This document shows, one piece after another, positions 49,793 to 58,684 of a stretch of DNA of 64,000 bases (position 1 is its first letter; every line of letters begins with the position of its first letter). The notes below the pieces were generated by a model. That model did no database searches. It was given only the letters and a program-made list of their open reading frames with translations, and was not told the DNA's origin. Both the position numbers and the translations under genes were made by a program. Source of the stretch: Thioclava electrotropha (GTDB lineage: Bacteria; Pseudomonadota; Alphaproteobacteria; Rhodobacterales; Rhodobacteraceae); NCBI RefSeq assembly GCF_002085925.2, contig NZ_CP053562.1:3671501-3735500 (forward strand), read 5' to 3'.

Positions 49793-50185
49793 TTAATCGT
49801 TGCGGTGGTTGGTCTCGTCGCGATCACGTTCATATCTTTTCATGTCCGGAAATTCCGGCAGCCAGGCTTCGCGACGAACGACCCAATTCTCATAGGTTGG
49901 TTTCAATTGGTCGGGCGCATCGAGGCAACCGAGATGCAGTTCGACCTCATCGCCACTTCGCGCGAAAACGGACGATCCGCAGCGTGGACAAAAATTCCTC
50001 CCGGCATAGTCACGCGTGTCGCCGTCGATCTTCACCGCGTCTTCAGGGAAAACGGCGGCCGCGTAGAATAGGGCGCCATGATGTTTGCGACAGTCGAGGC
50101 AGTGACATATGCCGACCCGATAGGGGCGACCCGAAGCCACAATTCGAACATCGCCGCACATGCAACCGCCCGTGAAACGCTTCAT
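49793..50185 (-). CDS. Second GFA family protein
   Basis: 130 residues with the Cys signature GGCMCGDVRI, ICHCLDCRKHHG and CPRCGSSVFARSG. It lies 34 bases downstream of the SRPBCC gene, so it is likely the third gene of the ArsR-SRPBCC-GFA operon. Intact; substrate unknown. Confidence 0.85.
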   Translation of the reverse strand: MKRFTGGCMCGDVRIVASGRPYRVGICHCLDCRKHHGALFYAAAVFPEDAVKIDGDTRDYAGRNFCPRCGSSVFARSGDEVELHLGCLDAPDQLKPTYENWVVRREAWLPEFPDMKRYERDRDETNHRND

Positions 50186-50219
50186 GATCGTGTTTCCCCT
50201 CGATCAAACCTGTGAAAAT

Positions 50220-50738
50220 TCAGCCGCGCGCTGCGGCATCGCCGGTCTTGCCCGCAACATGAACGGCCAGTTTGCCAAGCGTTTGAGCGCCAAATTCGAC
50301 AGCCCCAAAGCCGATAACCACTGCGCGGCGTGCTGGCGTCGGATGCATCTGGCGCAGGGTGACAACCGTCTTTCCATTATCCTGCTTGTCGAAAGTGACC
50401 AGAAGCCGGAACCGGTCAGGATCATCATCGACATCGCGACCGTGATCGGCCTCGATCAGGCTTGGTGCCTCGACCCGCAGAAAATCCATACGGTTCGAGA
50501 ACGGCGTGCCGTCCGGGGCAATCATGTCGAACCGCCATACACCGCCTGCCCGGATGTCGGCTTCATGCGACTCGATCTGGAAGCCGTCAGGCCCAAACCA
50601 TTGCACGATTTGCGCTGGATCGGTCCATGCTGCGAAGGCGGTTTCTCGGTCAGCGTCGACGACACGCGAGATGACAATTTCTTTTTCCAAAGGCCACTCA
50701 GCCCATGCAGAGACGATATCGGCGGCTCCATCAGTCAT
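50220..50738 (-). CDS. SRPBCC (AHSA1-type) ligand-binding protein
   Basis: 172 residues. The START-like fold signatures of the AHSA1 group are seen: VISRVVDADRETAFAAWTDP, QWFGPDGF, GGVWRFDMIAPDG. Proteins of this class coupled to ArsR regulators are common and of unknown ligand. Its start overlaps the ArsR gene stop by 8 bases, so they are translationally coupled. Confidence 0.88.
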   Translation of the reverse strand: MTDGAADIVSAWAEWPLEKEIVISRVVDADRETAFAAWTDPAQIVQWFGPDGFQIESHEADIRAGGVWRFDMIAPDGTPFSNRMDFLRVEAPSLIEADHGRDVDDDPDRFRLLVTFDKQDNGKTVVTLRQMHPTPARRAVVIGFGAVEFGAQTLGKLAVHVAGKTGDAAARG

Positions 50739-51075
50739 CGGATTTCTCCTCCTTCATTTTCTCGAGGTGACTCTCAAAGCGATCCAGGCGGCTCTCCCAC
50801 TGCTTGCGGTGGGAGGCCATCCAATCTTCCGCAGCTTTCAAAGCCATCGGGTTCAACGTGCAGACACGGCTTCGCCCCTGTCGTTGCGACACGATAAGGC
50901 CAGCGTCTTCCAGAACACCGAGATGCTGTGTGAAGGACGGCAGCGCCATGTCGAATGGCTGGGCCAATTGTGAGACGGTGGCCGACCTTTCGCTAAGTTT
51001 CTGAACTACTGCCCGCCGCGTCGGATCGGACAATGCGATGAAGACCCGTTCTATGGGGCGTTCTGAGTTAGGCAT
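50731..51075 (-). CDS. ArsR-type regulator of the SRPBCC operon
   Basis: 114 residues. Winged HTH: RRAVVQKLSERSATVSQLAQ then MALPSFTQHLGVLEDAGLI; no metal-binding Cys of the arsenic type, so it belongs to the group that is coupled with AHSA1 proteins. ATG at 51075 used; ATG at 51087 is an alternative. A perfect palindrome lies 24 bases upstream and is the likely operator. Confidence 0.9.
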   Translation of the reverse strand: MPNSERPIERVFIALSDPTRRAVVQKLSERSATVSQLAQPFDMALPSFTQHLGVLEDAGLIVSQRQGRSRVCTLNPMALKAAEDWMASHRKQWESRLDRFESHLEKMKEEKSDD

Positions 51076-51098
51076 GCGCCTAAGCATGTGGCTGCAAT

Positions 51099-51122
51099 AA
51101 GGTTAGGTCAATACCTAACCTT
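51099..51122. promoter_or_regulatory. Perfect palindrome, likely ArsR-type operator
   Basis: Arms AAGGTTAGGT (51099-51108) and ACCTAACCTT (51113-51122) pair perfectly around CAAT. The site sits 24 bases before the ArsR start and fits autoregulation. Confidence 0.8.
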
Positions 51123-51588
51123 GAGAAGCCTGCAGGGGCATAGCCGATTTCGGTGCGACGCACAGCAACGGGAATGCTCAGCTCAGTGCGGCTTTGCGGG
51201 TCCACAGAGATCAGAAGTTCAGGCAGGGAAGAAAACGTTGGCCTTCGGCCCATTGCGGCCCTTGATCCCAAGGCGCACCGCTGCGGCGCAGCGTCACCGA
51301 ACCGGTCCTCCGTCCCTTGCGCAGCAAACCGGTTCCGGCAGAGGTCCACATTGCGGACAAAGCCGCCGCGTCTTGGCTTTGGTCTTGTCCAGATGCCGCG
51401 TTACCATGCCGAGGCGGCTCTGACCGCCCGCGAGTTCGTCGAGGTTCTGACCGACTTTCCGCCGTCACTCTCGCCGGTCTCCGTCCTTTATCCTGGCAAC
51501 CGGCAGCTCTCTCCCGCCTGTGGGTGTTTCGAGATTTGTTGGTGGCAGTGTTCTGAAGGCGCAGGGCTCAGGCGGAGCGGCACCGCTG
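51123..51588. other. 466-base stretch without a supported gene
   Basis: Frames here (for example minus 51080-51349) read as Arg/Pro-rich nonsense with no family. The text resembles the degenerate repeated filler often seen between genes in this order. Nothing else is seen. Confidence 0.4.
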
Positions 51589-52284
51589 TCAGGGCGGCAG
51601 ACCGGACCCGCACATGGCCGCGAAGATCGTCTGCAGGTGCGCGCGCATGGCATCCGCGGCGGCGCCGGCCGCGCCCCGTTGAATGCACGCGACCAACTCT
51701 TCATGCTGTAGGCTGTGACGTTCGGTGAATTCGGCGACACCGAGTTTTCGGTAAGTGACTTCCCATTCGCGCTGCCAGGCCGCATGGCGGCGCGCGCCCG
51801 CGAGATAGTCGAGAAGGCCAAGCAGGATGGGATTGCCTGTTACCTCTGCGATACCACGGTGAAAGGCGGCATCGAGCCGTTCGCAGTCGGCCCGGGTTGC
51901 GGCACGGCGGCCCCGGTTGACCAGATCGGAAAGATAGGTGATCTCGGCAGGGGTCGCGAGCGCAGCGGCCTCGGCGGCGACGGAGGGCTCGAGGGTCAGG
52001 CGCGCCTGCATCAGCTGAAGCGGTGAAGCGCCTTGCACTAGAATGGTCTCGCGCACAGGGTGGCCCCGCGGGCGGGGGCCAAGGAACGTGCCTTGTCCGA
52101 CATGCCGCCAGAGATCGCCAGCGAGCTCCAGCTCGGCCAAGGCATTGCGCAGCGTCTCACGGCTGCACCCCAACCGACGCGCCAGATCCCGCTCCGGCGG
52201 CAGCTGTCCGCCCGGCGCGATGGCGGCCGCCGCGCAATAGTCGCGCAGCGCTTCCACAACCTTTCGAGTTCGCTTCGTGGTCAT
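51589..52284 (-). CDS. GntR family (FadR-type) transcriptional regulator
   Basis: 231 residues. N-terminal HTH: GGQLPPERDLARRLGCSRET and LRNALAELELAGDLWRHVG; C-terminal FCD helical domain (TLEPSVAAEAAALATPAEI, DAAFHRGIAEVTGNPIL with the metal/ligand Asp and His, and QHEELVACIQRGAAGAAADAM). ATG at 52284 has GGGGGTG upstream; 52296 also possible. Diverges from the TauE-like permease, so it probably controls it. Confidence 0.88.
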   Translation of the reverse strand: MTTKRTRKVVEALRDYCAAAAIAPGGQLPPERDLARRLGCSRETLRNALAELELAGDLWRHVGQGTFLGPRPRGHPVRETILVQGASPLQLMQARLTLEPSVAAEAAALATPAEITYLSDLVNRGRRAATRADCERLDAAFHRGIAEVTGNPILLGLLDYLAGARRHAAWQREWEVTYRKLGVAEFTERHSLQHEELVACIQRGAAGAAADAMRAHLQTIFAAMCGSGLPP

Positions 52285-52297
52285 TCGCACCCCCATA

Positions 52298-52318
52298 CAG
52301 ACCAATTTGCAGACCAAT
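52298..52318. promoter_or_regulatory. Tandem 9-base repeat between GntR and TauE genes
   Basis: CAGACCAAT occurs twice, at 52298-52306 and 52310-52318, a 12-base period. It lies in the 76-base divergent region, so it may be bound by the GntR regulator; palindromic FadR-type sites were not seen. Confidence 0.35.
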
Positions 52319-52360
52319 CCGGCATCATGCAACAGCGGCGCGGTTTGAAGGAGAACGAAC

Positions 52361-53116
52361 ATGCTGACAGGTATAATACTCGTGCTGGCCGGCTTGGGCG
52401 CCGGTGCGCTCAATGCAATCGCGGGTGGTGGCACCTTTCTGACGTTTCCGGCACTCGTCTGGGCCGGTGTTCCGCCCATCATGGCGAATGCGACCGCGAC
52501 CTTTGCAGCCCTTCCGGGCTATGTGGGCAGCGCCTGGGCCTATCGCACGGATATCGAGCGCGGCGGGAAGCCTCCTCTCGCCCATCTTTTCGGCACGGCG
52601 ATCGTCGGGGGGCTCGCTGGCGCTAGTCTGCTGCTGGTCACGCCGGAAGAGCTGTTCTCGGGCGTGGTGCCCTGGCTCTTGTTGATGGCGACCTTGGCCT
52701 TTGCCACCGGACCGTCCTTCGTTCGGTATCTCGCGAAGTCCGGGCGCGAGACGCCCAGCCCCACCGCACTTGCTCTTGTGTTCGTGGTCTCGGTCTATGG
52801 CGGCTATTTCAACGGTGGCCTCGGCATCATGCTGCTCGCGGCTTTCGGCGTCATCGGCATGACCGACCTGCACCGGATGAATGGGTTGAAGAACTTGATG
52901 TCCGTGATCCTATCGGTGGTCTCGGTCGCGACATATGCCATTGCGGGCCTGATCGACTGGGGCAACTTGCTGATCGTCGGCCTGTCCTGCGCCATGGGCG
53001 GATACATCGGCGCGGTTCTGGCGCGGCGGGTTCGGAACACGGCCGTGCTGCGTCTGTTCATTATCGCAATCGGCTTGATCATGACCGTTGCCTTCTTCAT
53101 GCGCCCCGCAGGTTGA
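52361..53116 (+). CDS. TauE/SafE family membrane permease
   Basis: 251 residues, about 8 helices. The family's repeated Gly-rich motifs are AGGGTFLTFPALVWAGVPPIMANATAT near the start and YGGYFNGGLGIMLLAAFGVI in the second half. These proteins export sulfite, sulfoacetate or other organic anions. Ribosome site GAAGGAGA. Divergent from the GntR gene. Stands 53 bases before the HPP gene, perhaps with it in one transcript. Confidence 0.85.
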   Translation: MLTGIILVLAGLGAGALNAIAGGGTFLTFPALVWAGVPPIMANATATFAALPGYVGSAWAYRTDIERGGKPPLAHLFGTAIVGGLAGASLLLVTPEELFSGVVPWLLLMATLAFATGPSFVRYLAKSGRETPSPTALALVFVVSVYGGYFNGGLGIMLLAAFGVIGMTDLHRMNGLKNLMSVILSVVSVATYAIAGLIDWGNLLIVGLSCAMGGYIGAVLARRVRNTAVLRLFIIAIGLIMTVAFFMRPAG

Positions 53117-53169
53117 TCTTTCGTCAAACCGGTGAAACTTTCGGCGATAGCTGATGTTGAGGCGTCGCG

Positions 53170-54318
53170 TTGCACATTTTGAAATCACTTGGCCCGGCTG
53201 TGGCCCGCGTTCCAACCAAGGAGGCGCTGCGCGCGGGGCTTGGCGCGCTGATCGGATTGGCGCTAACCGGATTGTTCCTGTTGTCGCCGACCGTCGATCT
53301 GGACCTCGGTCTTTATCTCGTCGCGCCCTTTGGGGCGTCCTCGGTTCTGCTCTTCGCCGTTCCGAACAGCCCCTTGGCGCAGCCCTGGTCGGCGATCGTG
53401 GGCAATACCGTCGCGGCCTTTGTCGGCGTTGCGGTTTGCCTTTTTGTGACGGACCCCGCCTTGCGCATCGCGCTCGCCGTCGGGCTTGCCATCACCGCAA
53501 CCATCCTGTGCCGCGCAGTCCATCCGCCCGCTGGTGCCGTCGCCATGACCGCGGCCATGTCCCCGGACGCCATCGCGCATCTGGGGTTTTGGTTCGCCCT
53601 GACGCCAATTGCGTTGGGAACCATCGCACTGGTTCTGCTGGCAACCCTCTATGCGCGGCTGACGGGACGCCACTATCCGTTCCGGCAATTCGAAGATCCC
53701 AATATTCATGGAACCGCAGATCGCAATCCGATCGAGCGACTTGGGCTTTCGGAAGAGGAGCTGACGGGGATTCTCGAACGCTATCGTCAGTCGTTCAACC
53801 TCGGCGTCGAAGACCTGGCCCGACTGATCGGGGCCGCCGAACTGCAGGCGGCGGCGCATTCGTCGGGCCCGTTAACTGCGCAGGACATCATGTCGCGCAA
53901 TCTCGTCACCGTCACGTCGAACGCCCCATTGGGCGAAATCGCGGATCTGTTCCGGCAGCATCACTTCACATCGCTTCCGGTTGTTGGCGCGGATCAAACC
54001 TTTCTGGGCGTGATCTTCCAGATGCATCTCATCAGCCAAGCCCGCGACGATGCCCTGCGCCTTGATCGCGGCTTTCGGGCAGCGTTCCGCAGGTTGTTGG
54101 ATCGGAACCGGGAAAGACCGATGACCGCCGCTGATATCATGAGTGTCGCCAGCCCCGCGCCACCGGCGACACCCCGATCGGGGCCTTGCTGCCGATGATG
54201 GCCGAGGGAGATACAGATGCCGTTCCGGTCCTTGAATACGGCAAGATCGTCGGCATAGTCACCCGCACTGACCTCGTGGCGGCGCTGTCCCGGAGCGCGG
54301 CGCGCGCCGGGAGCGTCT
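53170..54318 (+). pseudogene. HPP-CBS membrane protein, frameshifted near its 3' end
   Basis: Four HPP-family helices (residues about 20-165, with HPPAGAVAMTAAM) are followed by a linker and a CBS domain. The first CBS half (ADIMSRNLVTVTSNAPLG then FTSLPVVGAD) is in frame, but near 54165 the second CBS (continuing TPIGALLPMMAEGDTDAVPV and VGIVTRTDLVAALSR to a stop at 54316) is only in the next frame, so one base appears lost. A TTG at 53170 is the likely start. Could be a sequencing error. HPP proteins have been linked to anion (nitrite) transport. Confidence 0.7.
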
Positions 54319-54347
54319 GACCGGGGTGCCTGGGATCTGGATGCGGC

Positions 54348-54990
54348 TCAGAACACGTCTCTCACGGTCTGAATCCCTTTCTCGGTCACGATGAGATCGA
54401 GCGGGATGTCATGAGGTTGCGGGAAGATGGTCTGAAGGCGCGCCTCTGAAAACCCGATACCGACGACAAAGGGTTTCGGTTCCAGCGCGGCTAGAGTTCG
54501 GTCGAAATAGCCCATGCCATATCCGAAGCGATAGCCTTCTGTGGTCCAGCCGAGGAGCGGCGCAATTGCGATATCGGACGTGACGATCCGAGCGTCCGGA
54601 GGCGGGACGGGAATGTTCCGGTCGCCGCGCACCATGCGGGTTTCGGGCGTCCAGCGGCGAAAGGTGAGCGGGGCCGCCTTGGTTTCGACCAGTAGCAGGG
54701 CGACGGTTATACTGGCCTTGTGACGTTCGGCCATCAGTTGGCGAAGGTCGGGTTCACTCTTGATCGTCCAGTAGGCGGAAAAGACCTTGCCCGGTGCCTC
54801 GCCGAAGCGGTCTTTCCACACCTGTCGCCGATGCCCGGCCAGCGCCTCGCCGATCTCCTTGCGCTCTGCAACCCACAGAACCAGACGCGCAGTGCGCAGG
54901 GGGGGCGCGGTCGGCCTTTCGCCAACGGGCCACGTCGCGGGCCTGTTCGGGATCGACGGCCAGCGGATCGAAATAGCCCGGGGCGACCTC
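54348..54990 (-). pseudogene. 5-formyltetrahydrofolate cyclo-ligase copy, truncated and frameshifted
   Basis: The C-terminal 150 codons are intact: TRMVRGDRNIPVPPP, GYGMGYFDRTLAALEPKPFV. Between 54899 and 54905 is a run of seven G; upstream of it the family frame (FDPLAVDPEQARDVARWRKA) is shifted by one base relative to the downstream LRTARLVLWVAERK. The N-terminus then meets an in-frame stop and IS5-like sequence. The open frame running to 55040 is therefore a chimera, not a gene. The complete paralogue is at 56586-57233. Confidence 0.75.
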
Positions 54991-54996
54991 GGAGGC

Positions 54997-55319
54997 AGGT
55001 CAATGCCGCCTTTGGTCCGACTAATTAGACGGCCACGCACCCTTTTTGGGCGGCCATGCTAGTCGCCGTTCGATAGGCCTTGAGGTCTGTCGCGTCGATC
55101 ATCACGGTTTTATCTCCGCCGTGTTCCGACGCCAGCGCGGACATCATACGCGCGAAGATGCCCTTTTCGCTCCAACGCTTCCATCGGCTGTAGAGCGTTT
55201 TGTGAAGGCCATTAGCAGCAGGAGCATCGCACCAGCGCAAGCCATTGCGGTTGACGAAGATAATCCCGCTCAGCACCCGCTTGTCGCCAATGCCCTCAAG
55301 TAAATACTCGATGGCAACC
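54997..55319 (-). mobile_element. IS5-family transposase fragment
   Basis: On the minus strand: RVLSGIIFVNRNGLRWCDAP, RWKRWSEKGIFARMM, TVMIDATDLKAYRTATS, then after a one-base shift RGRLISRTKGGI. These match the first 110 or so residues of IS5-type DDE transposases (the Asp in MIDAT is the first catalytic residue). The frameshift, the missing second half and lack of ends show a dead remnant. It abuts and truncates the cyclo-ligase copy. Confidence 0.82.
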
Positions 55320-56107
55320 TAACGGTGGTGGTCAACGACAGCCCACTTAGCAAAGGCACCGATGAGGAGTTCGAAAATCTCATCGAAAGGTTCTCAGTAT
55401 GATAGGCCAGCTGGCCCCCGCGCGCAGGTGAGCGCAGAGGCGTATTGATTCCCGACTGTTTTTGTTCTAAATTGATCACATAACCTTTCATCGAGAGTTG
55501 GGTTGAAAAGGCCGTTGGGTGTGTCGCAGCCTCAATGGCCTTTACTTTTGCACAGCGCCGAACGAGGGCAGCGCGCGCTCGAAAACAGGCCGCCGCACTG
55601 CGTTTAGAAATGCTGGCGGTGCCCTCGTTGCAGGACCACCGCCATGTGCCGTCATATCGTCGTTCAGTTGGCTGGTGCGCCGCCTCTGCGCATCTTCGCC
55701 TCGATAACCCGTTTCGTCATTAGGAGCGCGCGCGAAGCCAGGAAAGACCGAGACACAAATGCTGTCGATATGAAGACGTTGCTTCGCGTAGCAGACATTG
55801 GTGTAAAGCGCAGAAAAAGACCGCATTCCGCCCGAAAAACCTGACTCGTCGGTTTCGGCCTTTTGTGGACATTCGCGCGACAGCCATTGCTGCCGCGCAA
55901 TGGCTCCGAACCAGCATTTGGCGACGACGTGCAGCATTGTCCGGCAGGCGAAGGCCCACAGCGGCCAGTTCAGCCGGCCAGTTTATTGCCAGTAAGCCCG
56001 CCGGATTTAGCTGATCGGGCGTAAAGCGGCGGGAATGGGTCAGGTCTGATTGTGGTTATTGGGAGCCGTCCAGCTGCCTGCTAACTTTCCTTGTCGGGGG
56101 AGGTGGC
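55320..56107. other. 788-base stretch without a supported gene
   Basis: A short plus-strand frame (NLTVVVNDSPLSKGTDEEFE, ending 55401) looks like the last codons of some lost gene. The minus ORF at 55542-55937 reads as compositional filler (no family, Pro/Arg-rich ends). No terminator, RNA or repeat recognised. Confidence 0.4.
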
Positions 56108-56512
56108 TCATTCATCTGCGATTAACGGCAAGAACGCCAACTCGTCTAGACGTGCTAAGGCTCTAAAGACACCGTCCTTTTTCGCGCTATCCGTTCCGGC
56201 GCTATCAAACAGGTTGAGAAGAACGTCATACACTGGTTCAAAATTGTCGAACCCGTCCGGTAGCGCCTGAATGGCTCTGGCTATCGCGCGATCGTCCTCC
56301 TCTTCAAAAAGGCCCGTAAAATCCCCGTCGATCATCTTTGCGAGGATTGGCACAGCTTGCCCTCCAGCAGCGCTGAGCGCGCTTCGTTGGCCCCTCAATC
56401 GCTCTACGGCGTTGGCTTTGCTATTCGCGTAGACGGCTACGGTTCCATTCAATGCTTCAATCGCTTGAGCCTTCGTCACCCTCGCCTGGTTCAAGAAGCA
56501 AATCATCGGCAA
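56108..56512 (-). CDS. Hypothetical protein
   Basis: 134 residues, helical, acidic. Segments VPILAKMIDGDFTGLFEEEDD and FEPVYDVLLNLFDSAGTDSAKK suggest a helical-repeat or regulator-like soluble protein, but nothing is recognised. The start is uncertain (56512 or an internal ATG). It lies in the scarred zone; coding status is not certain. Confidence 0.45.
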   Translation of the reverse strand: MPMICFLNQARVTKAQAIEALNGTVAVYANSKANAVERLRGQRSALSAAGGQAVPILAKMIDGDFTGLFEEEDDRAIARAIQALPDGFDNFEPVYDVLLNLFDSAGTDSAKKDGVFRALARLDELAFLPLIADE

Positions 56513-56585
56513 CCATTGGCGCTGAACTTGGGCGGATACGTTTGCATAGAGGCGTGACGAGGCAGCGACACAGTTCCTATCTGCA

Positions 56586-57233
56586 CTATCTCGTCAAATG
56601 GGTGCCATCCGACAGAAGGATCTCGTCCATCGGCACATCCCAAGGCATCGGGTAGATGGTCGGCAAGACGCAGCCCGAAAAACCTATGCCGACGATCCGC
56701 GGTTTGTTCTCAAAACGAGCGAGCGTCCGGTCGTAATAGCCACCCCCGTTTCCGAGGCGGTGAAGCGTCGTGTCGACACCGACAAGGGGGACGATCACGA
56801 GGTCGGGCGTGCGGAGTTCGCCTGCGGTCGGCACGGGGATGTTCCAAGCGCCGCGCACCATCCGGCACGCCGGGGACCACGTATGGAATTCGAGCGGCGC
56901 ATCTCGCTCGATGACGACGGGCAACAGAACTTCGGACCCGGCTTCGTGAGCCTTGCGCATCCAGAGACGCAGGTCCGGTTCGCCCCGGATTGGCCAGTAG
57001 GTGGCCACTGTCGTGGCGGCGTCGAAGGGGACGATCCTCTCGAGACCATCAATCAGACGGGCGGTCGCCCGCTCTCGGTCTTCTGCCGACAAGGCCCGCG
57101 CGGCCACAAGCCGAGCGCGCTCCGCCCGCCTGAACCGCGCCACATCGCGTGCTGTCTCGGGATCGACCAGGTGCCCGTCGACCAGAAGATGAGCAAAGCA
57201 GGCGGGGGCTCCTCCGGTAGCATCGTCATCCAT
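56586..57233 (-). CDS. 5-formyltetrahydrofolate cyclo-ligase (intact copy)
   Basis: 215 residues. Characteristic parts: FRRAERARLVAARALSAEDR, ATYWPIRGEPDLR, MVRGAWNIPVPTAG, GNGGGYYDRTLARFENKP (the ATP/Mg loop) and GIGFSGCVL. It converts 5-formyl-THF to 5,10-methenyl-THF with ATP. Start 57233 is two bases from the PACE gene stop, so they are co-transcribed. A degenerate second copy is at 54348-54990. Confidence 0.88.
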   Translation of the reverse strand: MDDDATGGAPACFAHLLVDGHLVDPETARDVARFRRAERARLVAARALSAEDRERATARLIDGLERIVPFDAATTVATYWPIRGEPDLRLWMRKAHEAGSEVLLPVVIERDAPLEFHTWSPACRMVRGAWNIPVPTAGELRTPDLVIVPLVGVDTTLHRLGNGGGYYDRTLARFENKPRIVGIGFSGCVLPTIYPMPWDVPMDEILLSDGTHLTR

Positions 57234-57235
57234 AG

Positions 57236-57664
57236 TTATGCCATCCGCTTACGTTTCTGAGGCGGAAAGATCGTATCGTATCCCCAAGTGAAAACGAAGG
57301 CGTAGACGAGGTAGAAGCCTGCAAAGGACAGTTCCATCACGAGAATGGTCAGCAGGGAAGCGTCGAGCCACCATGCGAAAACCGGCAGAAGCAGGGTAAG
57401 CAGCGTCACCTCGAAAAGCACCGCGTGAGAGATCCGAATTGGCATCGTCTTACGGACATCGCCACGACGCCAGAGCAGGAGATGATCGAAGGCCAGGTTG
57501 AAAAGATAGTTCCAGGCAGTGGCCGCTGTTGCGCCTAGCACGACCAGCACGCCCATTTCCTCCATCGGATGATCGAAAGCCCAGGCGAAAAGCGGCGTCA
57601 CGATGAGGAGGCCGATGATTTCAAAGCTCACGGCTTGGCGGATACGGTCTGGGGTGCTGCGCAT
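57236..57664 (-). CDS. PACE family (AceI-like) efflux transporter
   Basis: 142 residues, four helices in two tandem bacterial transmembrane pairs: RIRQAVSFEIIGLLIVTPLFAW and the second RISHAVLFEVTLLTLLLPVF, each with the family's conserved R-x-x-H/Q-x-x-x-F-E motif including the essential Glu. AceI exports chlorhexidine and similar biocides; the natural substrate may be polyamines. Gene is in line with the cyclo-ligase gene. Confidence 0.9.
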   Translation of the reverse strand: MRSTPDRIRQAVSFEIIGLLIVTPLFAWAFDHPMEEMGVLVVLGATAATAWNYLFNLAFDHLLLWRRGDVRKTMPIRISHAVLFEVTLLTLLLPVFAWWLDASLLTILVMELSFAGFYLVYAFVFTWGYDTIFPPQKRKRMA

Positions 57665-57837
57665 GGAAAATGTTCAATCGTGGGTCAGGCGATCCTGCGT
57701 GCAGAGCTTGTGATTGGGCGAGGTCATCCCCGGGAAGCCTTATGGTGGGACCCGTGCGTCCGCTTTTCAAGCATGGGCGCACGTCGCGCGGTCACGATGT
57801 CCAACCTCTCGGTGCGGCCCTCGCCGATCTTGTGCAT

Positions 57838-58074
57838 CTCAAGTGCAGGCCAGCGGAGGACAGCCTCGAGGAAGCTGGCGAGCGCCTCTTCACCTTCAGC
57901 AGGCTCGACCCGTCGCAATGGAAATCGGCCAAGACCGCAAACTCCATCAAACGCCTGAACGAGGAATTCCGCCGCCGGATCAAGACCTAGACCATGCTGC
58001 CCTGTGCCGAGACCGTGCCGATGCTGCTTTGGGGGCTACTGGCCTCTTCTTTCGCTATTTCTGTAGACACTTGA
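57838..58074 (+). mobile_element. IS256-family transposase remnant
   Basis: The frame reads LKCRPAEDSLEEAGERLFTF, SRLDPSQWKSAKTANSIKRL and NEEFRRRIKT, then a TAG (57988-57990), then TMLPCAETVPMLLWGLLASS. This is the conserved C-terminal region of IS256-type transposases (where RIKTQTVLP is usual). A nonsense codon and lack of the DDE core show it is dead. No terminal repeats found. Confidence 0.85.
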
Positions 58075-58165
58075 TCAGCGCTGCTATGGTCAAAACCACC
58101 AACACCAGAATAAGAAGGCCGAAAAGCCAACCGATCACCATTTCGAAACTCATTCCATTTTCCAT
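58055..58165 (-). CDS. Very small membrane protein, 36 residues
   Basis: Short reading frame MENGMSFEMVIGWLFGLLIL continuing VLVVLTIAALIKCLQK, one hydrophobic helix with a basic end. AGAG precedes the ATG, weakly. It overlaps the tail of the IS256 remnant on the other strand. Strong hydrophobic pattern with mostly synonymous-friendly codons suggests a real micro-protein, but no family is known. Confidence 0.4.
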   Translation of the reverse strand: MENGMSFEMVIGWLFGLLILVLVVLTIAALIKCLQK

Positions 58166-58408
58166 GTCACTCTGGTCCACTGTTTCGTTGTCATGATCTT
58201 CGGTCGACGCACGCGGCTATTCGCGACTAACCATCGGCGGGCCGAGCTAATCCACTGCGAACTCCACCGCGAATGAGTGCGGAGACGAGAGCATCCCGAT
58301 GCCGCGCCCGTCGTTGTCTTCCATCACGCTGGGATCTCTCGAACGGCTGTTTGCTGATGCGGTCAGCACAGCGGACGATGTGCGCGGTGCCTCGAGTGGG
58401 AGTCGGCC

Positions 58409-58684
58409 TCACAGTTCGAGCGTGCGTCGAATGGCACCCGCTCCCCACAGCAGCAGGCCGGTGGTCAGCGCGCTGATCCCAACGCTGTGCGCCCATGGCC
58501 CCGCAATGCCCGTGTCGCTGAAGGTGAAGAGGATGATACCGGCCAACGAAAGCCCAAGCCCAGCCATGAGCCGACACTCTCCCGGGGTCGGGCACGGCCT
58601 CCGCCCGTCATTGCTCTCCTCCTTCGGCGCGGCGGGATTGCTCCCCGTCACGCTGTTCGCTCCGTTCAAATCGCTGTTTCTCAT
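58409..58684 (-). CDS. Small membrane protein, two helices
   Basis: 91 residues. Soluble N-terminus of about 38 residues, then two hydrophobic helices (LMAGLGLSLAGIILFTF and AHSVGISALTTGLLLWGAGAI). No family recognised. Start at 58684. Confidence 0.5.
   Translation of the reverse strand: MRNSDLNGANSVTGSNPAAPKEESNDGRRPCPTPGECRLMAGLGLSLAGIILFTFSDTGIAGPWAHSVGISALTTGLLLWGAGAIRRTLEL

Noticed and set aside
51080..51349. 89-codon minus ORF over the ArsR operator
   Set aside because: Overlaps the operator and the ArsR start; no family.
54991..55040. Cyclo-ligase frame starting at 55040 as an intact gene
   Set aside because: Its first residues are IS5 transposase text (RGRLISRTKGGI) and the middle is out of frame; it is a chimera.
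55542..55937. 131-codon minus ORF
   Set aside because: No family, no start signal, composition like intergenic filler.
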